NCBI RefSeq assembly: GCF_001884235.1
Contig: NZ_MAOI01000071.1
Coordinates: forward strand, 1-64,000
Source of the DNA: Bacillus paramycoides
GTDB taxonomy: Bacteria > Bacillota > Bacilli > Bacillales > Bacillaceae_G
DNA: 64,000 nt
Direction of reading: 5' to 3'
A program made the position numbers and the translations under genes. The notes beneath the pieces were generated by a model. The model was not told where the DNA came from. It worked only from the letters and a program-made list of their open reading frames with translations, and did no database searches. Below, piece by piece: positions 1-6,789 of the stretch (the stretch's first letter is position 1; every line of letters begins with the position of its first letter).

Positions 1-824
1 CTTCTTCCACCAGTTTTGGAAAACATAAATGTATCACGGGCTTCTTGTAAAGCTTCAAAAGTTTTTATCTGAGTGCTTCCAAAGCCACTCGCACCTGCGA
101 ATGCAAATCGGTCTTTCAATGGTAAATTATTTGTAAAATGCGAAATACCTTCTGAGAATTTTGCTACACTCGCACCCTTTTCGAGTGTAGTGACTTTGCT
201 TATTCCTTTACCCCCAACTCCGCCTAACCCAAGTTCCATAAAAATATTTGTTCCCCATCTTGTACGACTCTCTGCATCACCATGCCAAACATCATTCATA
301 AATGAATCCGAAAAAGTATTCCACGCAGTAGAGGCTGTCTCTAGGGGATGGCCTATAGCATACTTAATGTTTTCTTTTGTTACTGTATCGTCTAGTGATT
401 TGAATCCTTCTACTACACCTCCAACGAATTGCCCAGAACCAACGTATATACCGTCCCAAATTTTTTCTAGTATAGATTTTTCAGATACCCCACCATCTAT
501 TGACTCTTCTTCGACATTATCATCAGATAAGTTTCCATTAACAATACTTCCGTCATATGAAGCATCTGCGGTACGGAATTTCTCAGCAATTCGTTTTAAT
601 TCTTCTTCTACATTTGCAATTGCATTGATAGAGGTAAATGCTTTTGGTCTTGCATCATTGAACATTTGTACGAAATTTTGATTAGAAGCACCTATCCATT
701 GATAACATAAATAATCAATTTGATTACATAAATCTTTATGTATCGATTCTAGCACATATTTCGTATCACTTGCCCGTTTTGCAACTTCTTCTAGCATTTC
801 GGGTGTTACCTTAATTTGAACCAT
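1..824 (-). CDS. WXG100/polymorphic-toxin N-terminal region, partial (runs off left edge)
   Basis: The 274 visible codons start at ATG 824 behind a strong ribosome site (GGAAAGGAGG). Residues 1-90 form a helical WXG100-like domain beginning MVQIKVTPEMLEEVAKRA with the turn QWIGA (W-x-G) near residue 44, as in proteins exported by the Bacillus type VII (ESX/Yuk) system. An acidic linker follows, then a region with an amphipathic, glycine-rich stretch (about residues 125-270) like the pre-toxin segments of polymorphic toxins. The C-terminal toxin domain lies outside the window, so its activity cannot be named. No stop or frameshift is seen. It lies in the same orientation as the small gene at 969-1469. 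Confidence 0.75.
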   Translation of the reverse strand, partial: MVQIKVTPEMLEEVAKRASDTKYVLESIHKDLCNQIDYLCYQWIGASNQNFVQMFNDARPKAFTSINAIANVEEELKRIAEKFRTADASYDGSIVNGNLSDDNVEEESIDGGVSEKSILEKIWDGIYVGSGQFVGGVVEGFKSLDDTVTKENIKYAIGHPLETASTAWNTFSDSFMNDVWHGDAESRTRWGTNIFMELGLGGVGGKGISKVTTLEKGASVAKFSEGISHFTNNLPLKDRFAFAGASGFGSTQIKTFEALQEARDTFMFSKTGGR

Positions 825-921
825 TTTCTTCCTCCTTTCCCAATTAAAATTATGAGGTGAAAAGAAAAAAATGTAAATATCTAATATGGGGATAAATGTA
901 GCCTATGTATATGTGAAATAG

Positions 922-958
922 TAGACAAAACCACCTATCAAAAAGGTGGTTTTGATTA
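922..958 (-). terminator. Hairpin terminator between the small minus-strand gene and the toxin gene
   Basis: AAAACCACCT and AGGTGGTTTT pair around a short loop. On the minus strand the hairpin follows the gene ending at 969 and is followed by a short T-tract, so it probably separates that gene from the toxin gene. Confidence 0.6.
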
Positions 959-968
959 TTTTCATAAT

Positions 969-1469
969 TTAGATTTTCGTTATTCCCCACATACTGAATT
1001 CATAATGATATTCAGTTCTCTCTATACATACGCCGAATTCTAAATCATCACCAACTAATACAAAATCCGCATACCCAGTTAGAAACCTTGATATGGTTGA
1101 TAACTCTTCTAAATTATCAAATACTTCAGCAATATTCAGCTTAACTGCTTCAAATTTACCACCCTTAGAGAAAAAGAGTCTCCCTTGATTAACTGGAAAT
1201 TTAATAGTTTTAGTTGTTTCTTTTAACAATGCTATTGATAGTCTTCCATTTTCTTTATAATCAGTGCTACCAAAATTTTTTATGTTTGAATTTTGTTCTA
1301 GCGTATTAAATAATTCTTTACAAAATAAATCATTAGATTCTGCATCCATAAATGAGTCCATAGAAATCGTAACAATATTAGAAAGTTCGTCTAAAAGTTC
1401 TTTTCTACTAGCGTTTCTTTTTACTTTCATTTTTAGAATTTCGATTCGGCTTTTATTCATATTACTCAA
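969..1469 (-). CDS. Small cytoplasmic protein, possible immunity protein
   Basis: About 166 residues, not firmly recognised. It has no signal peptide or membrane segment. The N-terminus is basic (NKSRIEILKMKVKRNASRKELL) and the rest is mixed alpha/beta. It resembles in size and charge the small cytoplasmic proteins (YxiF-like and similar) found among LXG/WXG toxin genes, and lies upstream of one here, so an immunity role for a toxin further away is possible but unproven. The start is uncertain. TTG at 1469 has an AAGGGTGG ribosome site at good spacing, GTG at 1481 overlaps that site, and ATG at 1460 has only weak pairing. Confidence 0.5.
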   Translation of the reverse strand: MSNMNKSRIEILKMKVKRNASRKELLDELSNIVTISMDSFMDAESNDLFCKELFNTLEQNSNIKNFGSTDYKENGRLSIALLKETTKTIKFPVNQGRLFFSKGGKFEAVKLNIAEVFDNLEELSTISRFLTGYADFVLVGDDLEFGVCIERTEYHYEFSMWGITKI

Positions 1470-1544
1470 AATTTTTCCCACCCTTAAGGTTCTATCAGTT
1501 TGTCCTCCTACATATCCTGATCCTTTTTTGAGGACGGTCTAATA

Positions 1545-1751
1545 TTATTCATTATTGTTTAATATATTCTGAAGAGATTGTTCTAACTTATACATTTCAC
1601 CTAATATAGGATTATTATAATCACTGCAAGAGTCGAGATATGCTCTAACTCCACCAAAAATCTTGAAATCTAATCTAAACAGTGAAGAAATTTCTTTAGT
1701 TTCCAAAACGGTTACGGCTGCTTTGTAACGTTCAATAATTTTATTTATTTG
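1545..1751 (-). pseudogene. Decayed 3' remnant of an unknown gene
   Basis: An open frame of about 68 codons on the minus strand has no usable start codon and begins directly after an in-frame stop at 1752-1754. It encodes a protein-like sequence (e.g. LFRLDFKIFGGVRAYLDSC) ending in ILNNNE at the stop 1545-1547. It looks like the C-terminal part of another small, immunity-type protein whose 5' part was lost when the neighbouring lipoprotein genes were joined here. The family is not recognised. Confidence 0.45.
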
Positions 1752-1788
1752 TTAATATAAGTATAATAACAAAGGAAGAGGGAACTCA

Positions 1789-2127
1789 ATGAAAAAATCA
1801 CTGAAAATTATAATGATTATCGGAATTATTCTTATTGGTATGGTCTCTTGTACAGTTATAAAATTCATAGATGCACTGGATCCCGTATGGACGATGTCGT
1901 CTCAAGAACAACAAGAAACTAAAGATAAAGCTAAAAAGGCTACAATTGAATATTTTAAGAAAGAAAAAAATGTTGATGTTACTATAACAAATGCTGAATT
2001 TTCAGGTGAAATGGGAGGTTTAAAGGTTTTTGTTGATGGATACATCTCTAATGATAAAAATAAGGGTTTTTCTGTTAAGGTATCTTCTACCAATGATTAC
2101 GAAGTAAGAGAACTTTCCTCACCATAA
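1789..2127 (+). CDS. Small putative lipoprotein (DUF1433-like), copy 1
   Basis: A 112-residue protein with an N-terminal export signal (KKSLKIIMIIGIILIGMVSC). Cys20-21 region makes an imperfect lipobox, because the -3 residue is Met. The mature part has a lysine-rich helix (KDKAKKATIEYFKKEKN) followed by beta strands (VTITNAEFSGEMGGLKVFVDGY). The layout resembles Firmicutes DUF1433 lipoproteins, whose function is unknown. AGGAAGAGGGAACTCA upstream of ATG supplies the ribosome site. It is paralogous to the next gene (same helix, same F/D-V-DGY motif), so the two arose by duplication. Probably anchored on the outer face of the membrane. Confidence 0.6.
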   Translation: MKKSLKIIMIIGIILIGMVSCTVIKFIDALDPVWTMSSQEQQETKDKAKKATIEYFKKEKNVDVTITNAEFSGEMGGLKVFVDGYISNDKNKGFSVKVSSTNDYEVRELSSP

Positions 2128-2180
2128 AAAAAGATACCTAGATTTAATACACTCCCCTTATAGCAGACAGTAAAAAGAAA

Positions 2181-2227
2181 TCACCTTGATCTGTTTCTAT
2201 GAAAAAAAGAAACCTATGTGATTTCAG
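2181..2227. other. Hairpin between the two lipoprotein genes
   Basis: AAATCAC and GTGATTT, with an inner GTTTC/GAAAC pair, form an interrupted stem. There is no T-tract, so it is not a clear terminator. It may be a relic of an inserted element. Confidence 0.35.
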
Positions 2228-2289
2228 ATAGCCACCTAAACAAGGATGTCCAAGCTTCAAAACCGAATGAAAAATAGAGGTGGTAAGAA

Positions 2290-2607
2290 ATGAAAAAAAT
2301 CCTTTTAATAACATTATTAGTGGTTTTAGGTTTAGGTTCGTGCACTATTTATCAAATTTATAAAGCTACACACCCCTATAGTGAAAAAGAAGAGAAAGAG
2401 ATAAAAGAAAAAGCATCGAAAGCAGCTATTGAATACTTTAAGGAAAGGAAGAATTTAGATATCGTAGTGACAAGAGTGGAATTTTCTAACGATATCTCTG
2501 GAAGCTGGATTGATGTTGACGGTTATGTATCTGAAGATAAAAAGAAAGAGGTGTCTGCAAGCGTAGACTATAAAAATGATTATAAAGTTACAAGTCTTAG
2601 TTATTAA
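2290..2607 (+). CDS. Small putative lipoprotein (DUF1433-like), copy 2
   Basis: A 105-residue paralogue of the preceding lipoprotein. Its signal peptide ends in a good lipobox (LGSC, Cys18). The mature region repeats the pattern of copy 1: a charged helix (KEKASKAAIEYFKERKN), a strand pair (IVVTRVEFSND) and WIDVDGYVSEDKKK. AGAGGTGGTAAG precedes ATG. It is the last intact gene before the spoVFB junction, about 70 bases downstream, and so is probably element cargo. Function unknown. Confidence 0.6.
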   Translation: MKKILLITLLVVLGLGSCTIYQIYKATHPYSEKEEKEIKEKASKAAIEYFKERKNLDIVVTRVEFSNDISGSWIDVDGYVSEDKKKEVSASVDYKNDYKVTSLSY

Positions 2608-2676
2608 ACGTTCTAACGTTGTACGTATATAATAGAAGTAAATAAAAAATATTTCTTTTTTTGTCGTCATCTTGTT

Positions 2677-2865
2677 GGTGTCAACCTCATGCGCCTAATG
2701 GCCACAAAAAACATATACTTCGTCCCGTTCGGCCAAGATGCACCAGAGAAAAAACCGAACTCAATGGTAGCTCGTATGGAGTTACTTGAAGATACAGTAT
2801 TAGAGGCGTTACAAGGAAAGCAATTGCAACCTGTTGTTGTAGAAAAATTCAGATATATGAATTAA
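2677..2865 (+). pseudogene. spoVFB: 3' fragment of spoVFB (dipicolinate synthase subunit B), split by the element
   Basis: The frame encodes the last 62 residues of SpoVFB/DpaB, from GVNLMRLMATKNIYFVPFGQ through EALQGKQLQPVVVEKF to the stop at 2863-2865. The full protein is about 200 residues and is the flavoprotein subunit that, with SpoVFA, makes dipicolinic acid in the mother cell. Residues encoded immediately upstream (CRHLV) do not match the conserved DALGLN that should precede GVNL, so the homology breaks at 2677. Downstream asd-dapG-dapA keep the standard operon order. The fragment has no start or ribosome site. Either the gene is rebuilt by excision during sporulation, or it is dead. 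Confidence 0.85.
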
Positions 2866-2942
2866 AAAACGAAAAAAAACGGACAATTTTTGATGAAACC
2901 ATCATTCTTACTGTAGAATATGATAAAATTAACGTTATTAAG

Positions 2943-2972
2943 ATTAGAAGGGGCATCGTAGCTCCTTCTAAT
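2943..2972 (+). promoter_or_regulatory. 12-bp leader hairpin upstream of asd
   Basis: ATTAGAAGGGGC (2943-2954) pairs with GCTCCTTCTAAT (2961-2972), with one G-U pair and a six-base loop. No T-run follows, so it is not an ordinary terminator. It lies in the leader between the spoVFB stop and asd and may protect or regulate the asd-dapG-dapA mRNA. A candidate -35/-10 (TTGATG, 18 bases, TAGAAT) lies just upstream near 2889. Confidence 0.5.
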
Positions 2973-3014
2973 TCTAAGTTATAGAAGGATTGGTATCTAG
3001 AAAGGGGCATAGTG

Positions 3015-4061
3015 ATGGAAAAGCAAAAAACTTTTCATGTCGCTGTAGTTGGAGCAACCGGCGCAGTTGGTGAACAAATGTTAAATACTTTAGAGAAACG
3101 AGAATTTCCAATTGGGAAGTTAACGTTACTTTCATCTAAACGATCTGCAGGTAAGAAACTTGTATTTAAAGGCGAAGAATTTACAGTTCAAGAGGCAACT
3201 CCTGAAAGTTTTGAAGGAGTAGATATTGCACTATTTAGTGCTGGAGGATCTGTATCGAAACAATTAGCGCCTGAAGCAGCAAAGCGCGGTGCAATTGTTG
3301 TTGATAATACAAGTGCATTCCGTATGACAGAAAACGTGCCACTTGTTGTACCTGAAGTAAATGAAAATGATTTAAAAGAACATAATGGTATTATTGCAAA
3401 TCCAAACTGTTCTACAATTCAAATGGTAGTAGCTCTTGAGCCAGTTCGTCAGCAATATGGTTTAACACGAGTAATCGTTTCCACATACCAAGCTGTATCG
3501 GGTGCTGGTGCGGCAGCTATTGAAGAACTTCATGAACAATCACAAGCAATCTTAAATGGAGAAGAAGTAAAGGCGAATGTTTTACCTGTATCAGGTGACG
3601 AAAAGCATTTCCAAATCGCTTTTAACGCTATTCCACAGATTGATAAATTCCAAGATAATGGATTTACATTTGAAGAAATGAAAATGATTAATGAAACGAA
3701 AAAAATTATGCATATGCCTGAATTAGAAGTAGCTGCGACATGTGTACGTTTACCAGTTGTATCAGGTCATTCTGAGTCTGTGTACATTGAAGTGGATAAA
3801 GAAGGCGTAACAGTAGAAGAAATGAAAAACTTACTTGCAAATGCAGAAGGTATTGTACTGCAAGATAATCCAGCAGAGCAGTTATATCCAATGCCTGCTA
3901 CTGCAGTAGGTAAAAACGAAGTATTCGTTGGAAGAATCCGTAAAGATTTAAATAATGATAAAGGGTTCCATCTTTGGGTCGTATCTGATAACTTATTAAA
4001 AGGCGCTGCATGGAATTCTGTTCAAATCGCAGAGCGCTTAGTAAAATTACAATTAGTGTAA
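3015..4061 (+). CDS. asd: Aspartate-semialdehyde dehydrogenase
   Basis: Reduces beta-aspartyl phosphate to aspartate semialdehyde with NADPH, the second step of the aspartate pathway leading to lysine, diaminopimelate, dipicolinate, threonine and methionine. The N-terminal NADP site VGATGAVG is at residues 10-17, and the catalytic cysteine sits in NPNCSTIQM near residue 131. The full family length of 348 residues is present. ATG 3015 is chosen because AAAGGGG lies 7-8 bases upstream; GTG 3012 is the in-frame alternative. It is first in the asd-dapG-dapA cluster, 23 bases ahead of dapG. Confidence 0.97.
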   Translation: MEKQKTFHVAVVGATGAVGEQMLNTLEKREFPIGKLTLLSSKRSAGKKLVFKGEEFTVQEATPESFEGVDIALFSAGGSVSKQLAPEAAKRGAIVVDNTSAFRMTENVPLVVPEVNENDLKEHNGIIANPNCSTIQMVVALEPVRQQYGLTRVIVSTYQAVSGAGAAAIEELHEQSQAILNGEEVKANVLPVSGDEKHFQIAFNAIPQIDKFQDNGFTFEEMKMINETKKIMHMPELEVAATCVRLPVVSGHSESVYIEVDKEGVTVEEMKNLLANAEGIVLQDNPAEQLYPMPATAVGKNEVFVGRIRKDLNNDKGFHLWVVSDNLLKGAAWNSVQIAERLVKLQLV

Positions 4062-4084
4062 ACGGCTAAGAGAAGGTGCAAAAT

Positions 4085-5317
4085 ATGAAAATTATTGTTC
4101 AAAAATTTGGTGGTACATCAGTACGTGATGACAATGGGCGTAAGCATGCGCTTCACCATATAAAAAAATCGTTAGCTGCTGGTTATAAAGTAGTTACTGT
4201 CGTATCAGCAATGGGCCGTAAAGGTGAACCGTATGCAACTGATACGTTATTAAGTCTTGTAAATCAAGAGGAATCTAATATTTCTAAACGTGAGCAAGAT
4301 TTATTATTATCATGTGGAGAATTAATCTCAGCAATTGTTTTCTCTAATATGTTAAATGAGAATGGCATAAAAGCAGCAGCGCTAAATGGTGCACAAGCTG
4401 GTTTTGTAACGAATGCGGATTTTACTAATGCGAAAATAGTTGAAATGAATTGCGATCGTATACATGAAGAGTTACAAAATGTAGATGTTATTGTCGTTAC
4501 TGGATTCCAAGGTCAAACGAAAAATGGAGATACGACAACACTTGGACGCGGAGGTAGTGATACTTCAGCTTCAGCATTAGGTGTTGCGCTTCATGCTGAA
4601 TATATTGATATCTTCACAGATGTAGAAGGTGTTATGACTGCGGATCCTCGTATCGTTAAAGATGCACGTCATCTTCAAACTGTAACGTATAACGAGATTT
4701 GTAACATGGCTTACCAAGGTGCGAAAGTTGTTCATCCGCGTGCGGTTGAAATTGCGATGCATGCAAAAGTACCACTTCGTGTACGCTCTACGTATTCTGA
4801 TAGTGAAGGTACTCTTATTGCGGCATACGATGGTGCTACAAAAGGGCAGGATGTAGAAGAACGTCCTGTTACAGGTATTGCTCACGTATCAAGCGTAACG
4901 CAAATTAAAGTACTTGCAAAAGAAACTGCATATGATTTGCAACAACAAGTGTTTAAAGAGATGGCAAACGAAGGCATTAGTGTTGACTTAATTAACATTT
5001 CTCCTACTGGCGTAGCTTATACAGTAAATGATAGTGTATCAGCTCGTGCTGTTGAAGTCTTAAAACAACTTGGATATGAGCCAATTGTGACAGAACATTG
5101 TGCGAAAGTATCTATTGTTGGAGCTGGAATGGCAGGATACCCAGGGGTTACTGCGAAAATTGTTACAGCTTTAGCGGAAAAAGGTATTCAAATTTTGCAA
5201 TCGGCAGATAGTCATACAACGATTTGGGTTCTTGTAAAAGAAATCGATTTAGTGGAGGCTGTAAATGCATTACATAGTGCGTTTGAGCTTTCAAAAGAAA
5301 AGCAACTGGAACAATAA
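4085..5317 (+). CDS. dapG: Aspartokinase I (diaminopimelate-type)
   Basis: Phosphorylates aspartate to open the aspartate pathway. In Bacillus this isozyme is feedback-inhibited by meso-diaminopimelate. The kinase domain starts IIVQKFGGTSVRD (residues 3-15), with catalytic-loop motifs TTLGRGGSDTSA near residue 145-155 and FTDVEGV, and is followed by two ACT domains (about 265-400). ATG 4085 has AGAAGG eight bases upstream; the GTG at 4076 lies inside that ribosome site. It is 11 bases from dapA, in one operon, which channels semialdehyde to lysine, cell wall and dipicolinate during sporulation. Confidence 0.96.
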   Translation: MKIIVQKFGGTSVRDDNGRKHALHHIKKSLAAGYKVVTVVSAMGRKGEPYATDTLLSLVNQEESNISKREQDLLLSCGELISAIVFSNMLNENGIKAAALNGAQAGFVTNADFTNAKIVEMNCDRIHEELQNVDVIVVTGFQGQTKNGDTTTLGRGGSDTSASALGVALHAEYIDIFTDVEGVMTADPRIVKDARHLQTVTYNEICNMAYQGAKVVHPRAVEIAMHAKVPLRVRSTYSDSEGTLIAAYDGATKGQDVEERPVTGIAHVSSVTQIKVLAKETAYDLQQQVFKEMANEGISVDLINISPTGVAYTVNDSVSARAVEVLKQLGYEPIVTEHCAKVSIVGAGMAGYPGVTAKIVTALAEKGIQILQSADSHTTIWVLVKEIDLVEAVNALHSAFELSKEKQLEQ

Positions 5318-5328
5318 GGAGTGAGACC

Positions 5329-6207
5329 ATGATAGATTTTGGGACAATTGCAACCGCGATGGTAACACCGTTTGATATAAACGGTAATATCGATTTTGCA
5401 AAGACAACGAAATTGGTAAATTATTTAATTGATAACGGTACAACAGCAATCGTGGTAGGAGGAACGACAGGTGAATCTCCTACATTAACTTCAGAAGAAA
5501 AAGTAGCGTTATATCGCCATGTCGTATCTGTTGTCGATAAAAGGGTGCCCGTAATCGCTGGAACAGGTAGCAATAATACACATGCTTCGGTTGATTTAAC
5601 TAAAAAGGCAACAGAAGTTGGTGTCGATGCAGTTATGCTAGTGGCGCCGTATTATAACAAACCGAGTCAAGAAGGGATGTATCAGCATTTTAAAATAATC
5701 GCTGAAAGCACTCCGCTTCCGGTTATGCTATATAATGTTCCGGGACGATCTATTGTACAAATCTCCGTTGATACAGTTGTTCGTTTATCAGAAATAGAAA
5801 ACATTGTTGCGATTAAAGATGCAGGCGGCGATGTGTTAACAATGACAGAAATCATTGAAAAAACAGCGGACGACTTTGCGGTATACAGCGGTGATGATGG
5901 TTTAACGTTACCAGCTATGGCAATTGGAGCAAAAGGTATTGTTTCTGTAGCATCTCATGTTATCGGGAATGAAATGCAAGAAATGATTGCTGCATTCCAA
6001 GCTGGAGAGTTCAAAAAAGCGCAGAAATTACATCAATTACTAGTAAAAGTAACGGATGCACTATTTATGGCGCCAAGCCCAACACCAGTAAAAACAGCAT
6101 TACAAATGGTTGGATTAGATGTAGGTTCGGTACGTTTGCCGCTTCTTCCATTAACAGAAGAAGAAAGAGTAACGTTACAATCTGTAATGCAATCTATTCC
6201 TCGTTAA
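5329..6207 (+). CDS. dapA: 4-hydroxy-tetrahydrodipicolinate synthase
   Basis: Condenses aspartate semialdehyde with pyruvate, the first committed step to diaminopimelate/lysine and to dipicolinate. It is a TIM barrel of 292 residues, the normal length. The substrate motif GGTTGESPTL is near residues 43-52, the YNVPGR tyrosine near 135, and the Schiff-base lysine in AIKDAGG near 162. AAGGAGTGAG precedes ATG. A strong terminator follows, so this ends the operon. The product of the DapA branch is what SpoVFA/SpoVFB oxidise, explaining the linkage to spoVFB. Confidence 0.97.
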   Translation: MIDFGTIATAMVTPFDINGNIDFAKTTKLVNYLIDNGTTAIVVGGTTGESPTLTSEEKVALYRHVVSVVDKRVPVIAGTGSNNTHASVDLTKKATEVGVDAVMLVAPYYNKPSQEGMYQHFKIIAESTPLPVMLYNVPGRSIVQISVDTVVRLSEIENIVAIKDAGGDVLTMTEIIEKTADDFAVYSGDDGLTLPAMAIGAKGIVSVASHVIGNEMQEMIAAFQAGEFKKAQKLHQLLVKVTDALFMAPSPTPVKTALQMVGLDVGSVRLPLLPLTEEERVTLQSVMQSIPR

Positions 6208-6210
6208 TAA

Positions 6211-6245
6211 AAATGGCCTAGTGAAAAACTAGGTCATTTTTATTT
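6211..6245 (+). terminator. Terminator after dapA
   Basis: AAATGGCCTAGT and ACTAGGTCATTT form a 12-bp stem with a GAAAA loop, followed by TTTTATTTT. Confidence 0.9.
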
Positions 6246-6485
6246 TGATTAAATATATGTGAGTGGTAAAAATCAGCAGGGGATGGCATAATATTGGTTA
6301 GAAACTGCTTACAGAGATAAGATGTTTTAGTAAAAATCGCTTCATGTTTATGTAAAGAACTTACATGTATATTTTTCCATTAAACTCCTATCTAAGTAGG
6401 AAAAATAGTGGGTACGATATGAAAAATTTCCTCGTAAATTACAACCTCACTTTAGCTTCTTCTCTAGTCTTTCGCATAATTTAAC
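6246..6485. other. Gene-free stretch between dapA and the rnjB promoter
   Basis: No reading frame with a ribosome site was found. Only a short TCCTA/TAGGA hairpin near 6390 stands out. Confidence 0.5.
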
Positions 6486-6515
6486 TTGTGTTCTATTTCT
6501 TGTATCAGGTATAAT
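6486..6515 (+). promoter_or_regulatory. Sigma-A promoter for rnjB
   Basis: TTGTGT at 6486-6491 and a perfect TATAAT at 6510-6515 are separated by 18 bases. The predicted start near 6522 gives a leader of about 265 bases, long enough to contain the inverted repeat at 6634-6779. Confidence 0.7.
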
Positions 6516-6620
6516 ATGGCTAAGTAGCTTAGTACGGGTATGCTTAGCAAAATTGGGAAAAATTATGATTTAATGAAATTTTCATATCATATCGAATAAG
6601 ATATTTGATTTATATAATGA

Positions 6621-6789
6621 AAGAGAGGTGAAACCTGGTTTAAAAAATAAACAAGGACATGATATCGCATAACGGTAAGGACATTCGTCTTGGACGGTGA
6701 ATATATGGTGGTTGTAGAGTTTCCCCTGGTGTCTCTGCAATTTTAGTGAAATCAGTGTTTGCAAGATTTTTAAACCAGGCAACAACATG
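6621..6789 (+). promoter_or_regulatory. Structured rnjB leader: Shine-Dalgarno separated from ATG by a large stem-loop
   Basis: A strong ribosome-site sequence (AAGAGAGGTGA, 6621-6631) has no start codon at normal distance, apart from a GTG at 6628 that overlaps it. It is followed directly by CCTGGTTTAAAAAT (6634-6647). The exact complement ATTTTTAAACCAGG is at 6766-6779, eight bases before ATG 6787. Folding this 14-bp stem (loop 6648-6765) would bring ribosome site and start codon to about 10 bases apart. The loop holds a smaller TGCAA/TTGCA stem. The sequence is direct observation; the bridging role is inference. Confidence 0.6.

Larger units (their letters stand above)
1..2676. mobile_element. 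Right-hand end of an element inserted in spoVFB (inferred)
   Basis: Everything left of 2677 is foreign to the dipicolinate/lysine operon that starts there. It carries a T7SS-type toxin gene on the minus strand, a possible immunity gene, a gene remnant and two duplicated lipoproteins. The spoVFB reading frame is joined to this DNA in mid-codon context at the GGT-GTC-AAC codons, with a short dyad (GTTG-gtgt-CAAC, 2674-2685) exactly at the joint. Intervening elements of this type are known in sporulation genes (skin in sigK, gin in gerE, vfbin in spoVFB). No recombinase gene is visible here; it would have to lie at the other end. The extent to the left is unknown. Confidence 0.6.

Noticed and set aside
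73-681. 203-codon open frame on the plus strand
   Set aside because: Antisense to the WXG100 toxin gene, which has a ribosome site and family features. The plus frame has neither.
2140-2180. Possible insertion-sequence end (CTCCCCTTATAGCAGACAG)
   Set aside because: It resembles some IS3-type ends from memory, but no transposase or matching second end is present, so it cannot be supported.
1-2676. Prophage
   Set aside because: No phage structural, lysis or integrase gene is visible in this stretch. A prophage further left cannot be excluded.
6628-6672. 14-codon GTG-initiated leader peptide before rnjB
   Set aside because: The GTG lies within the ribosome-site sequence with no spacing, so translation from it is unlikely. 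Kept only as part of the leader discussion.
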